DNA of 64,000 nt, from positions 1 through 64,000 of the forward strand of contig JALEJU010000031.1 of assembly GCA_022769485.1 (NCBI GenBank), in the 5' to 3' direction. Below are positions 1-6,703 of this stretch, one piece after another. Position 1 is the stretch's first letter. Every line of letters starts with the position of its first letter. The position numbers and the translations under genes are program-made. The notes beneath the pieces were generated by a model that was given only the letters and a program-made list of their open reading frames with translations, was not told where the DNA came from and searched no databases. Source of the stretch: Bacillota bacterium (GTDB lineage Bacteria > Bacillota > Clostridia > Peptostreptococcales > Anaerovoracaceae).

Positions 1-23
1 GTGCTCAATCTCGGGCGGAATAC

Positions 24-260
24 TCAAATAATCACAATTGCTTTGATAATATAATAGATAATTGCCAATAACTGATAACTTGGCCTGCTTAAACCTCTGT
101 ATCTGTTATTTCGCAGGCGAAAAGGAAGCCGATATGCCCAATCCTCTTTTAAATGCTCAATTAACACCATTTGACCTGTTTCGCTAGATACCTTAAGCAC
201 AATTCCAGCAATAATAAATGCCATGCTCACCGATAATAGGGCAAAAGTTTCAGCAGTCAT
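24..260 (-). CDS. small two-helix membrane protein, unknown function
   Basis: A 78-residue protein of a family I do not recognise. An N-terminal hydrophobic segment (about residues 5-22) and a C-terminal one (about 62-78) flank a basic middle section with several arginines, so it is probably a small inner-membrane protein. It is supported as a real gene by an AGGAGG ribosome binding site 8 bases before the ATG and a TATAAT -10 box at 290-295. The gene on its left lies outside the window, so context is limited. No function should be inferred. Confidence 0.55.
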   Translation of the reverse strand: MTAETFALLSVSMAFIIAGIVLKVSSETGQMVLIEHLKEDWAYRLPFRLRNNRYRGLSRPSYQLLAIIYYIIKAIVII

Positions 261-330
261 TGCAACAACCTCCTTCTATTTATAAATATATTATAGCACC
301 TCAACTGTCCAATATAAAGTACTGCAATTG

Positions 331-432
331 GCAACGTTCCTCACAAAGCAACGTTCCTCACAAAGCAAGATTCTACCATGGCACCAAATTTCGATACCAT
401 GGAATCTTGTTGGGGAGTACCGTCCCCAAACC
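331..432. repeat. tandem 17-bp repeat followed by two inverted repeats
   Basis: A 17-bp unit (GCAACGTTCCTCACAAA) occurs twice head-to-tail at 331-347 and 348-364, and a third copy starts and breaks off after four bases. It runs straight into an inverted repeat with arms CAAGATTC..CCATGG (about 366-381) and CCATGGAATCTTG (about 398-410). A second hairpin follows, TTGGGGA / TCCCCAA (about 409-428). No coding sequence or matching copy elsewhere in the window was noticed. It could be a decayed mobile repeat or a structured untranslated region. Confidence 0.5.
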
Positions 433-442
433 CTGCTGATTT

Positions 443-488
443 AAAAACGGGAAGCACGTGACCTAAATCATGTTGCTTCCCGTTTTTT
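443..488. terminator. bidirectional rho-independent terminator
   Basis: The arms AAAAACGGGAAGCA (443-456) and TGCTTCCCGTTTTT (474-487) are perfectly complementary and carry a T-run on either strand. On the minus strand it ends the transcript of the radical-SAM gene pair that stops at 539. Confidence 0.85.
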
Positions 489-538
489 GTTATACTGTTT
501 TATTGGATCGCTCCCTGCCTGCGGTTCTTTTTCCTCTC

Positions 539-1225
539 TTATGACTCAATCAGCGGTGTTCCGTCGTTTAAATACAGTCCTTCCCTGTGAATGCGCAGGT
601 CTTCCTTCGAAAAATCCCGTTCAATAAAATCAGAAAATGCTTTCATAAACAGTTCCGGATTTAAATTTGCTTCACTGCCTGCAGCTAAAAATACACGAAA
701 CCATTCCTTATTGTCCTGTCTCCCCAAATATTCCGCACTCTTTATCATAGACTGAATATCTATCTGCTTCAGCATCTTTGTTTTTTTCTGCGCTTTTTCC
801 ACAAAAATTTCCTTCAGGTGACAAAATTGATCCAGCACATCCGCAGCCTCTGCAAGCGGCTTCGTTTTCCAGCCGATTTCGTAACTTCCCATACCAACAA
901 GTGCCGCGGCATTTTTTCTGTTCTCATTCAGCAACTTGCATTTCAGAATTGAAATTCCTGCCGGAAACAGCCTGTTCAATTTATCCGAAAGATCTTCCGC
1001 TGTATATTCCTCAACAGTTTCAAATTCCATATACTCTCCGCCTCCTGTAAATCCAAGTGACAGCGGCTGTGCAATGCTCATTTTCGGGTGCGGATTAAAC
1101 CCTTTGGAATATGACAGCCTGATATCTGCACGTTTAAATGTTCTTTGAAACAAACGCATCAAATCCAAATGGGAGATATAACGCAAAAGGCCGTTTTTCT
1201 CAAACTTAATCAAATACTTGCTCAT
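539..1225 (-). CDS. TIGR03936-type radical-SAM-associated protein (DUF2344)
   Basis: A 228-residue protein with the N-terminal pattern KFEK.G..RYISHLDLMR and the conserved YSKGFNPHPKMS block typical of the DUF2344/TIGR03936 family, which almost always accompanies the TIGR03960 radical SAM enzyme. Its biochemical role is not established; the family clusters with rplU/rpmA and, in many clostridia, ribonuclease G, so an RNA-related role is only a guess. Its ATG overlaps the stop of the upstream radical SAM gene by 4 bases (ATGA), indicating translational coupling. It lacks a CxxxCxxC cluster motif and so is not itself a radical SAM enzyme. A terminator at 443-488 closes the transcript. No rng gene follows, unlike the common clostridial arrangement. 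Confidence 0.85.
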   Translation of the reverse strand: MSKYLIKFEKNGLLRYISHLDLMRLFQRTFKRADIRLSYSKGFNPHPKMSIAQPLSLGFTGGGEYMEFETVEEYTAEDLSDKLNRLFPAGISILKCKLLNENRKNAAALVGMGSYEIGWKTKPLAEAADVLDQFCHLKEIFVEKAQKKTKMLKQIDIQSMIKSAEYLGRQDNKEWFRVFLAAGSEANLNPELFMKAFSDFIERDFSKEDLRIHREGLYLNDGTPLIES

Positions 1226-3078
1226 AGCGTCCCTTCCCTTTCACACACGGCCGTGCGGTTAATTCCGCATCCGGTACATCCTTTCCGGCAGTCCGGCGTA
1301 ATAGTCTCCTCCATAGCCAATTTCCATTCCCTGCGAAAATAACTATCACTGATTCCTGAATCAATTATCTGCCAGCATACGGCGCCGTTTTCCGGATCCC
1401 CTGCATACGCATAACATTCCGGCGCCAAACCTGCTTCCGAGAAAGCCTGCATCCATCTGCCGTAATCAAAATGCTCTCTCCACCCGTCAAATTTGCTGCC
1501 CAGTTCCCACGCCCGCAGAATTGCCGCCGCCACGCGTCGGTCTCCCCGAGCCAAAACCGCCTCAATATAGCTGGTCTCCGTATCGTGATATGTAAAATGA
1601 ACACCCCTTACCGTTCGGAATTTCTCCTTTAAATAATTATGTTTTTCCCGCAGCTGTTCCCGGGTATTCTGCGGAAACCACTGGAAAGGCGTATGGGGCT
1701 TCGGCACAAAGTTGGAAACGCTCACCGTAATATTAAAGCGTGCGTTTTTCCGGCCTCCGTTGTGTTCATAATACAAATTCATAATATTTTTCGCAATCTC
1801 GACTATACCGTCCAGATCTGCATACGTCTCTGTAGGAAGCCCTACCATAAAATACAGCTTAATATTAATCCATCCAAGCTGAATGGCCTGTTTCATGGAA
1901 CTGTAAATATCTTCCTCTGTAATCGATTTATTGATTACATTCCGAAGCCGCTGCGTTCCTGCCTCCGGAGCAAATGTCAGGCTTGATTTCCGATAACTCT
2001 GTATCTCATCCAGCACGTGGAAAGAAAATGAGTCCAAGCGAAGAGACGGCAGCGACAGCGCTACGTTTTTCTGACGGCAGGTTATCATTAAATCCGTTAC
2101 CAGAGGTTCAATTTCCGAATAATCACTGGTAGACAAAGAGAGCAAAGAAAGTTCATCGTATCCCGAAGCTTCCAGTTGCGCTCTTACCAGTGCCTCAATC
2201 CGTTCCTTTGATCGTTCCCGCACAGGCCTGTAGATCATTCCGGCCTGACAAAACCGGCAGCCCCTGGTGCAGCCCCGGAAAATTTCCACCACAGCACGAT
2301 CATGTACTACTTCAATCAGCGGTACAATCGGCTTTTCCGGGAACGGCGCCGTGTCCAGATTCTGCACGACCCGTTTGCTTATCCGATCCGGCGCTGCTTT
2401 GTACAGCTTGTCCATACGGATAAACGCACCGTCCTCTCCGTAAACAGGCTCATAAAATGCAGGTACGTAGATACCCTCCAGCTTACAGATCTCCTCAAGA
2501 AATGCCCGTCGGCTTCCGCCGGTGGCTTTCCATTCCTTATGGATACGGCATAACTCAATATTCACTTCTTCTCCGTCGCCGATTACAAAGAAGTCGATGA
2601 ACTCCGCCAAGGGTTCCGGGTTAAACGCACAGGGGCCTCCCGCCGAAATAAAAGGAACGCCTTCTCCCCGATCCTTGCTGCGTAATGGAATTCCGCTTAA
2701 ATCCAGCAGATTGATTACATTTGTATAGCACATCTCGTATTGAAGCGTGAAACCCAGAATATCCATTTCTTTCGCAGGAGTCTTCGTTTCTATGGAAAAA
2801 AACGGAATTCCCGCCTTCCGCATTTCTTCCTCCATATCCATGCCGGGGGCAAAAAAACGCTCGCAGAAAATGAACTCTTCTGCGTTCAGCGCATGATAAA
2901 GAATCTGCATTCCCAAATAAGACATTCCTATTTCATAGGTATCCGGAAAAACAAAACCGAACCGGGTATCCACCGTTTTCGGATCTTTTATTACCGAATG
3001 CAGTTCTCCGCCAATATAACGAGCCGGCTTCTCCACTCGTGCGAGAAGACGTTCCAGTTCTTCACCGATATAATTCAT
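1222..3078 (-). CDS. TIGR03960-type B12-binding-domain radical SAM protein
   Basis: A 618-residue cytosolic protein. It has a cobalamin-binding-like Rossmann region (about 15-180), then a radical SAM core with the cluster motif CTRGCRFC (Cys 270, 274, 277 counted from the chosen start), and ends in a CxxCG cysteine cluster that may bind another metal. The family is conserved next to rplU/rpmA in clostridia; its substrate is unknown. I start at the ATG at 3078 (MNYIGEELERLL), preceded by GAGG; an upstream in-frame extension of 42 residues lacks family similarity and a ribosome binding site. It overlaps the following DUF2344 gene by 4 bases. An 85-base gap separates it from the LytM-like gene upstream. 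Confidence 0.87.
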   Translation of the reverse strand: MNYIGEELERLLARVEKPARYIGGELHSVIKDPKTVDTRFGFVFPDTYEIGMSYLGMQILYHALNAEEFIFCERFFAPGMDMEEEMRKAGIPFFSIETKTPAKEMDILGFTLQYEMCYTNVINLLDLSGIPLRSKDRGEGVPFISAGGPCAFNPEPLAEFIDFFVIGDGEEVNIELCRIHKEWKATGGSRRAFLEEICKLEGIYVPAFYEPVYGEDGAFIRMDKLYKAAPDRISKRVVQNLDTAPFPEKPIVPLIEVVHDRAVVEIFRGCTRGCRFCQAGMIYRPVRERSKERIEALVRAQLEASGYDELSLLSLSTSDYSEIEPLVTDLMITCRQKNVALSLPSLRLDSFSFHVLDEIQSYRKSSLTFAPEAGTQRLRNVINKSITEEDIYSSMKQAIQLGWINIKLYFMVGLPTETYADLDGIVEIAKNIMNLYYEHNGGRKNARFNITVSVSNFVPKPHTPFQWFPQNTREQLREKHNYLKEKFRTVRGVHFTYHDTETSYIEAVLARGDRRVAAAILRAWELGSKFDGWREHFDYGRWMQAFSEAGLAPECYAYAGDPENGAVCWQIIDSGISDSYFRREWKLAMEETITPDCRKGCTGCGINRTAVCEREGTL

Positions 3079-3163
3079 TCTGTTCCTCTTTTCCCCTGTG
3101 TTTCTCATTCGAAAGTGTATCTCATGCCTCTTTATTGTAACAAGGAAAGGAGAAAATTTGAAG

Positions 3164-3766
3164 TTATTTTTTCCCTTTTTCCACGGGCAGGTACGCTGAC
3201 GCATTTACACTTTTTCCCTCTTCACAGATTTGAAACCGTAAAGCATTTCCTTTTCCTGCAGCTACAGCTCCTATAATCTGTCCCCGTTTGACCTTATCCA
3301 GCTTCTGCACATAAACTTCCGTGCATCCCTGATAAACGGAAGACAAATCCTTTCCGTGTTCAATTTTTAAGCTGATGGTTCCGTCGTTTTCTTCGGTTAC
3401 TTTGGTTATTGTCCCGCCGGAAACCGCATAGACCTGCATTTCGTTTTCACTTTCATATTTCACCAAATCGGAATTTCCATTCCACACAGCGACGGCACCT
3501 TCCGCATCCACAGGGAATCCCATTTTTACTTCTCTTTCGGAAATCCGCGCAATCGTTTCTTTTGCTGCATTTTCCCCTTTTGCGGCCAGGCGTTTCCCTT
3601 CCGAAATCAACTCGGCCACTTCATAATCCTTTTTAATCTGACTTTCCAGAAAAGCCACTGCCTGATTTGCAATCGCCGCGTCCATCTTTTTTACTGCTAT
3701 TACGGTTAAAAGTATGAGTACGCAAACCAGAAGCTGCCAAAGCAGCGTTCCTTTTTTGAAGCCCAT
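3164..3766 (-). CDS. membrane-anchored degenerate LytM/M23 protein, SpoIVFA-like
   Basis: A 200-residue protein with one N-terminal transmembrane helix (about 9-25), a charged helical stretch (about 35-75) and a C-terminal LytM/M23 beta fold (about 110-195: IEHGKDLSSVYQG, VKRGQIIG, ALRFQI). The zinc ligands of active M23 endopeptidases are absent: the usual YxHL is YQGC and HLHFE is ALRFQ. It should therefore be enzymatically dead. Both the fold and the position beside rplU-rpmA-obg match SpoIVFA, which holds the SpoIVFB intramembrane protease in the forespore envelope, but no SpoIVFB-like M50 gene is adjacent. The start at 3766 has a GGGAGG site; the longer reading frame (to 3805) does not. 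It could instead be a generic envelope scaffold. Confidence 0.65.
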   Translation of the reverse strand: MGFKKGTLLWQLLVCVLILLTVIAVKKMDAAIANQAVAFLESQIKKDYEVAELISEGKRLAAKGENAAKETIARISEREVKMGFPVDAEGAVAVWNGNSDLVKYESENEMQVYAVSGGTITKVTEENDGTISLKIEHGKDLSSVYQGCTEVYVQKLDKVKRGQIIGAVAAGKGNALRFQICEEGKSVNASAYLPVEKGKK

Positions 3767-3853
3767 AAGAAAAACCTCCCTCGCACCTGTTTTAAACATA
3801 TGCAAGAAAGGTCTTTTCCATGCGAATTCCTATGGCTGCATCCGCCTGTTCCA

Positions 3854-4399
3854 TCAGGGGATTTTATCCAAAAGCAGACAGTCCATGCTGCAGCCGATTA
3901 CATTCTGGATGAAATTTCTCTGCTTTAAAGTCTGATAAATTTTCCCTTGAATCTTCCCGTACACTTCCGGGTTTTCCCGGTTCCTGCCCAATATCTCCGT
4001 CATTCGCTTTTCCAGCCCGATATACCGGTCTTCTTTTACCATGCGATCCGCCAGGCAGAGTACATCCAGCTCGCGAACATGTTCCGGATTTTCCGGTGCA
4101 TAAATCATATGCGGCTTAATCAGGTCCGCCGCTTCTTCATATCCCAGGCTGCGCAGATATTCTGCACCCACGGCTGCATGCCGGGAATGGACTCTGGCAA
4201 TATCATGCAGACAGGCTGCAAAGCGAATCAGATCTACATCCAAAGCATAGCCATTTTTATTCAGAGCATCTGCCAGAATTTCCGCCGCCTTTGCAACAGC
4301 CAGGCAATGGCGTATTACATGCTCCGGTGTGCCGTAATTTCGAAGAAGTCGCAGGCATTCTTCCTCATTCGGTCTCTCTTTTTTTGTTTCTTCGCTCAT
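3854..4399 (-). CDS. HD-domain phosphohydrolase
   Basis: A 181-residue soluble protein with a complete HD metal-binding signature: His31, the HD pair at 65-66 (CLHDIARVHSRH), His71/His74 and Asp118 (CLADRM). HD proteins hydrolyse nucleotide or phosphate esters; the substrate is unknown. It follows obgE by 17 bases, where YqeK sits in other Firmicutes, but nadD and rsfS, YqeK's usual neighbours, are missing, so I do not call it YqeK. Similar HD domains occur with the MobA-like nucleotidyltransferase family encoded at 6704-7951, which raises the possibility of a link to the molybdenum operon. Start supported by GGAG 6 bases upstream. Confidence 0.75.
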   Translation of the reverse strand: MSEETKKERPNEEECLRLLRNYGTPEHVIRHCLAVAKAAEILADALNKNGYALDVDLIRFAACLHDIARVHSRHAAVGAEYLRSLGYEEAADLIKPHMIYAPENPEHVRELDVLCLADRMVKEDRYIGLEKRMTEILGRNRENPEVYGKIQGKIYQTLKQRNFIQNVIGCSMDCLLLDKIP

Positions 4400-4416
4400 T
4401 TTCTGCTCCGAGACAT

Positions 4417-5694
4417 CTATTCGTCATAATACTCCATCTCATAATCCACGATACGGATTATGTCGCCCTCTTCCAGTCCCATTTTCTTTAACTCATCAAT
4501 GGCGCCGTTTTTTTCAATATATTTATACAAATACCTTAAAGAACCATAATCATTGAAGTTCGTAGAGTTAAAAATTTTCGTCAGCTGTTTGCCCTCCAAT
4601 ACAAAAACATCCCCTTCTTTAGAACAACGAATGTCTCTGTAATCCGGCGCTTCTTCTTCTCGCTCAGCTTCGTAATATACAATCGGTTCCTCTTCTTCCA
4701 AAGGCATGGCCGCCAGCATAGCAGCTGCCGCATTTAATACATCCTGCACGCCTTGATGAATGGGCGCAGACATGGGATAGACAACAAAGCCTTTGGCCTC
4801 CACATACTCCTTTAACCGCTCAAACTGCTCGTCCTCAGCCATATCCATTTTATTTGCTGCAACAATCTGCGGTTTAGATGCCAGCTTTTCGCTGTAGGCT
4901 TTAAGCTCCTGATTGATTTTTTCAAAATCCTCGATGGGATCCCTTCCCTCTGAGCCGGAAACATCAATTACATGAATCAATAATCGAGTCCGCTCCACAT
5001 GCTTCAGAAAATCAAGACCAAGGCCAACGCCTTCGTGCGCCCCCTCGATCAAACCGGGGATATCCGCCATAACGAAACTGCTGTCATAAATCTGCACTAC
5101 ACCTAAGTTGGGGGTCAGCGTAGTAAAATGATAGTTCGCGATTTTAGGGGTTGCACTGGTAGAAACGGAAAGCAGAGTGGATTTCCCTACGTTGGGAAAC
5201 CCGATTAACCCTACATCGGCAATCAATTTCAATTCCAGACGTACTGTTTTTTCCTTTGCGAAGCCGCCGGCCTCCGCAAAATTAGGAGCTTGGCGGGTGG
5301 GCGTTTTAAAATTTACATTTCCCTTGCCGCCTCGGCCGCCTTTTGCCGCAATAAAAGAATCACCGGGTTTTACCAGATCGTACATGGGCAGTCCGGTTTC
5401 ATCGTCGATTACAACCGTTCCCGCAGGAACTTTAATGATCAGATCCTCGCCCTTTTTTCCGAACTGCTTCTTTTTGCGGCCATCTTCTCCGTTTTCCGCT
5501 TCGTATTTTCTCTTGTATCTAAAATCCAGAAGCGTTCTCATATTTCCGTCAGCCAAAAAGATAACATTTCCGCCCCGGCCGCCGTCACCGCCGTCGGGTC
5601 CGCCTTCCGGAACAAAAGGCTCTCTTCGAAACGATACGCAGCCGTTTCCGCCTTTTCCGGATCTAATGGTAATTTTCGCTCTGTCTACAAACAT
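4417..5694 (-). CDS. obgE: GTPase ObgE
   Basis: A 425-residue essential ribosome-associated GTPase acting in 50S maturation and stress control. The glycine-rich Obg fold is at 1-158 (SGKGGNGCVSFRREPFVPEGG begins near residue 12). The GTPase domain follows with G1 GFPNVGKS (165-172), G3 DIPG (about 211) and G4 NKMD. A C-terminal OCT domain (about 345-425), present in Gram-positive Obg proteins, completes it. It lies downstream of rplU-rpmA as in most Firmicutes, separated from rpmA by a terminator hairpin, which probably lowers its expression relative to the ribosomal proteins. Start supported by AAGGGAAG just upstream. Confidence 0.97.
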   Translation of the reverse strand: MFVDRAKITIRSGKGGNGCVSFRREPFVPEGGPDGGDGGRGGNVIFLADGNMRTLLDFRYKRKYEAENGEDGRKKKQFGKKGEDLIIKVPAGTVVIDDETGLPMYDLVKPGDSFIAAKGGRGGKGNVNFKTPTRQAPNFAEAGGFAKEKTVRLELKLIADVGLIGFPNVGKSTLLSVSTSATPKIANYHFTTLTPNLGVVQIYDSSFVMADIPGLIEGAHEGVGLGLDFLKHVERTRLLIHVIDVSGSEGRDPIEDFEKINQELKAYSEKLASKPQIVAANKMDMAEDEQFERLKEYVEAKGFVVYPMSAPIHQGVQDVLNAAAAMLAAMPLEEEEPIVYYEAEREEEAPDYRDIRCSKEGDVFVLEGKQLTKIFNSTNFNDYGSLRYLYKYIEKNGAIDELKKMGLEEGDIIRIVDYEMEYYDE

Positions 5695-5746
5695 ATTCTT
5701 CCCTTTTTATCTTTATTTTGTCTTCTGTACGAGTCTGTACATATAC

Positions 5747-5777
5747 GAAAAAACCCCTATGCAGTACGCATAAGGGC
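5747..5777 (-). terminator. hairpin terminator between rpmA and obgE
   Basis: On the minus strand the stem CCCTTATGC / GCATAGGGG (plus-strand 5768-5776 and 5754-5762), with one U-G pair, is followed by six T residues (5748-5753). It lies between rpmA and obgE in the same direction, so it probably acts as a partial terminator. Confidence 0.8.
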
Positions 5778-5789
5778 TTTGCTGTTCTT

Positions 5790-6050
5790 TTACGCTTCCT
5801 TCGGATAAACGCTTACTTTCTTTCTGTCTTTTCCGAATGTTTCGAACTTAACGACACCTTCCACCTTTGCGAACAAAGTATCGTCTCCGCCTTTTCCTAC
5901 GTTATTACCGGGATGGAACTTCGTTCCTCTCTGTCTAACCAGGATGCTTCCTGCGCTGACGGTCTGTCCGTCCGCTCTCTTTACGCCAAGACGTTTCGAC
6001 TCACTGTCGCGGCCGTTCTTGGAGCTGCCTACACCTTTTTTACTTGCCAT
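5790..6050 (-). CDS. rpmA: 50S ribosomal protein L27
   Basis: An 86-residue L27 with the standard [16 protein letters not shown] and [10 protein letters not shown] blocks; its flexible N-terminus reaches the peptidyl transferase centre. It starts directly with [13 protein letters not shown], like the E. coli protein, and lacks the short cleavable N-terminal extension found on L27 of most Firmicutes. Consistent with this, the Prp protease gene (ysxB) that normally sits between rplU and rpmA is absent: only 40 bases separate the two genes. AGGAGG precedes the start, leaving no room for a longer form. Confidence 0.96.
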   Translation of the reverse strand: MASKKGVGSSKNGRDSESKRLGVKRADGQTVSAGSILVRQRGTKFHPGNNVGKGGDDTLFAKVEGVVKFETFGKDRKKVSVYPKEA

Positions 6051-6090
6051 AGAAGAAACCTCCTTATCTATTTAAAGTAAATCTGACTTT

Positions 6091-6573
6091 TTATTTCAGT
6101 GCTGCTTCGATGGTTTCAATCATTACAGCGTTAGTTGCTTTTTCATCGATTTCGATGTTGTTTTCCTGAGCAAACGCAATCAGTTCTGCCTTTTTCATAG
6201 ACTTCAAAGACGGCTTTTTCACCGGTTCCGCTGCTTCTGCTGCAGGAGCCTTAGCTTTCATTTTCCCATTCAGAGATTCGATCTTCAGCATGGTATACGG
6301 CTGTCTGTGTCCCTGCTTCTTCCGGTAGTCCTTCTTGGATTTGTACTTGAAGATAATTACCTTCTTTCCTTTTCCGTTTTCAACTACGCTGGCAGCCACT
6401 GCCGCACCCTCCAGGTAAGGGGTTCCTACTTTTACGGTATCTCCGTCGGAGAGAATCAATACTTTGTCCAGCTTTACAGCGTCACCGGCTGCAGCGTCCA
6501 GCTTTTCAACTGTGATCACATCGCCTTCCTGTACTCTGTACTGCTTACCGCCTGTTTCAATTACTGCATACAT
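6091..6573 (-). CDS. rplU: 50S ribosomal protein L21 with C-terminal extension
   Basis: Residues 1-104 are a normal L21 ([35 protein letters not shown]), which binds 23S rRNA in the large subunit. Family members usually end there, but this protein has 160 residues. An Ala/Pro/Lys linker (105-122) leads to a predicted helix-extended-helix segment (123-160: [18 protein letters not shown]) that resembles SAP/Rho-N-type nucleic-acid-binding domains. The extension is in frame with no sign of a frameshift. It is the first gene of the rplU-rpmA-obgE unit and sits behind a strong promoter and a probable L21 leader. Confidence 0.94.
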   Translation of the reverse strand: MYAVIETGGKQYRVQEGDVITVEKLDAAAGDAVKLDKVLILSDGDTVKVGTPYLEGAAVAASVVENGKGKKVIIFKYKSKKDYRKKQGHRQPYTMLKIESLNGKMKAKAPAAEAAEPVKKPSLKSMKKAELIAFAQENNIEIDEKATNAVMIETIEAALK

Positions 6574-6658
6574 TGTTTTTTACCTCCTCTATCCAGTCTC
6601 GCCATCCAAGGCACCGCTTGCGCAGTTTAGAGAGCCTTTTCTGAGCGGCTTTACAAAC
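6574..6658 (-). ncRNA. probable L21 leader (ribosomal protein autoregulatory RNA)
   Basis: The 85-nt leader between the predicted transcription start and rplU can fold: GCCGCT pairs with AGCGGT, enclosing AAACTGCGCA, and GCC..GGC closes around TTGGAT. The segment AAACTGCGCAAGCGGTGCCT and the following TGGATGGCGAGAC resemble the Firmicute L21 leader as I remember it. L21 leaders are thought to be bound by L21 for feedback control. A covariance-model scan with the Rfam L21_leader model would settle it. Confidence 0.55.
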
Positions 6659-6664
6659 AGTAGT

Positions 6665-6693
6665 ATTTTACATGATGAACAGCCTTCTGTCAA
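6665..6693 (-). promoter_or_regulatory. sigma-A promoter of rplU-rpmA-obgE
   Basis: On the minus strand TTGACA (6688-6693), a 17-base spacer and TAAAAT (6665-6670). It lies in the gap after the molybdenum operon's last gene and fits the start of the ribosomal protein leader. Confidence 0.75.
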
Positions 6694-6703
6694 CTGTTTT
6701 CAT

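Noticed and set aside
331-364. Tandem 17-bp repeats as a CRISPR fragment
   Set aside because: Units abut with no spacers and there are no cas genes.
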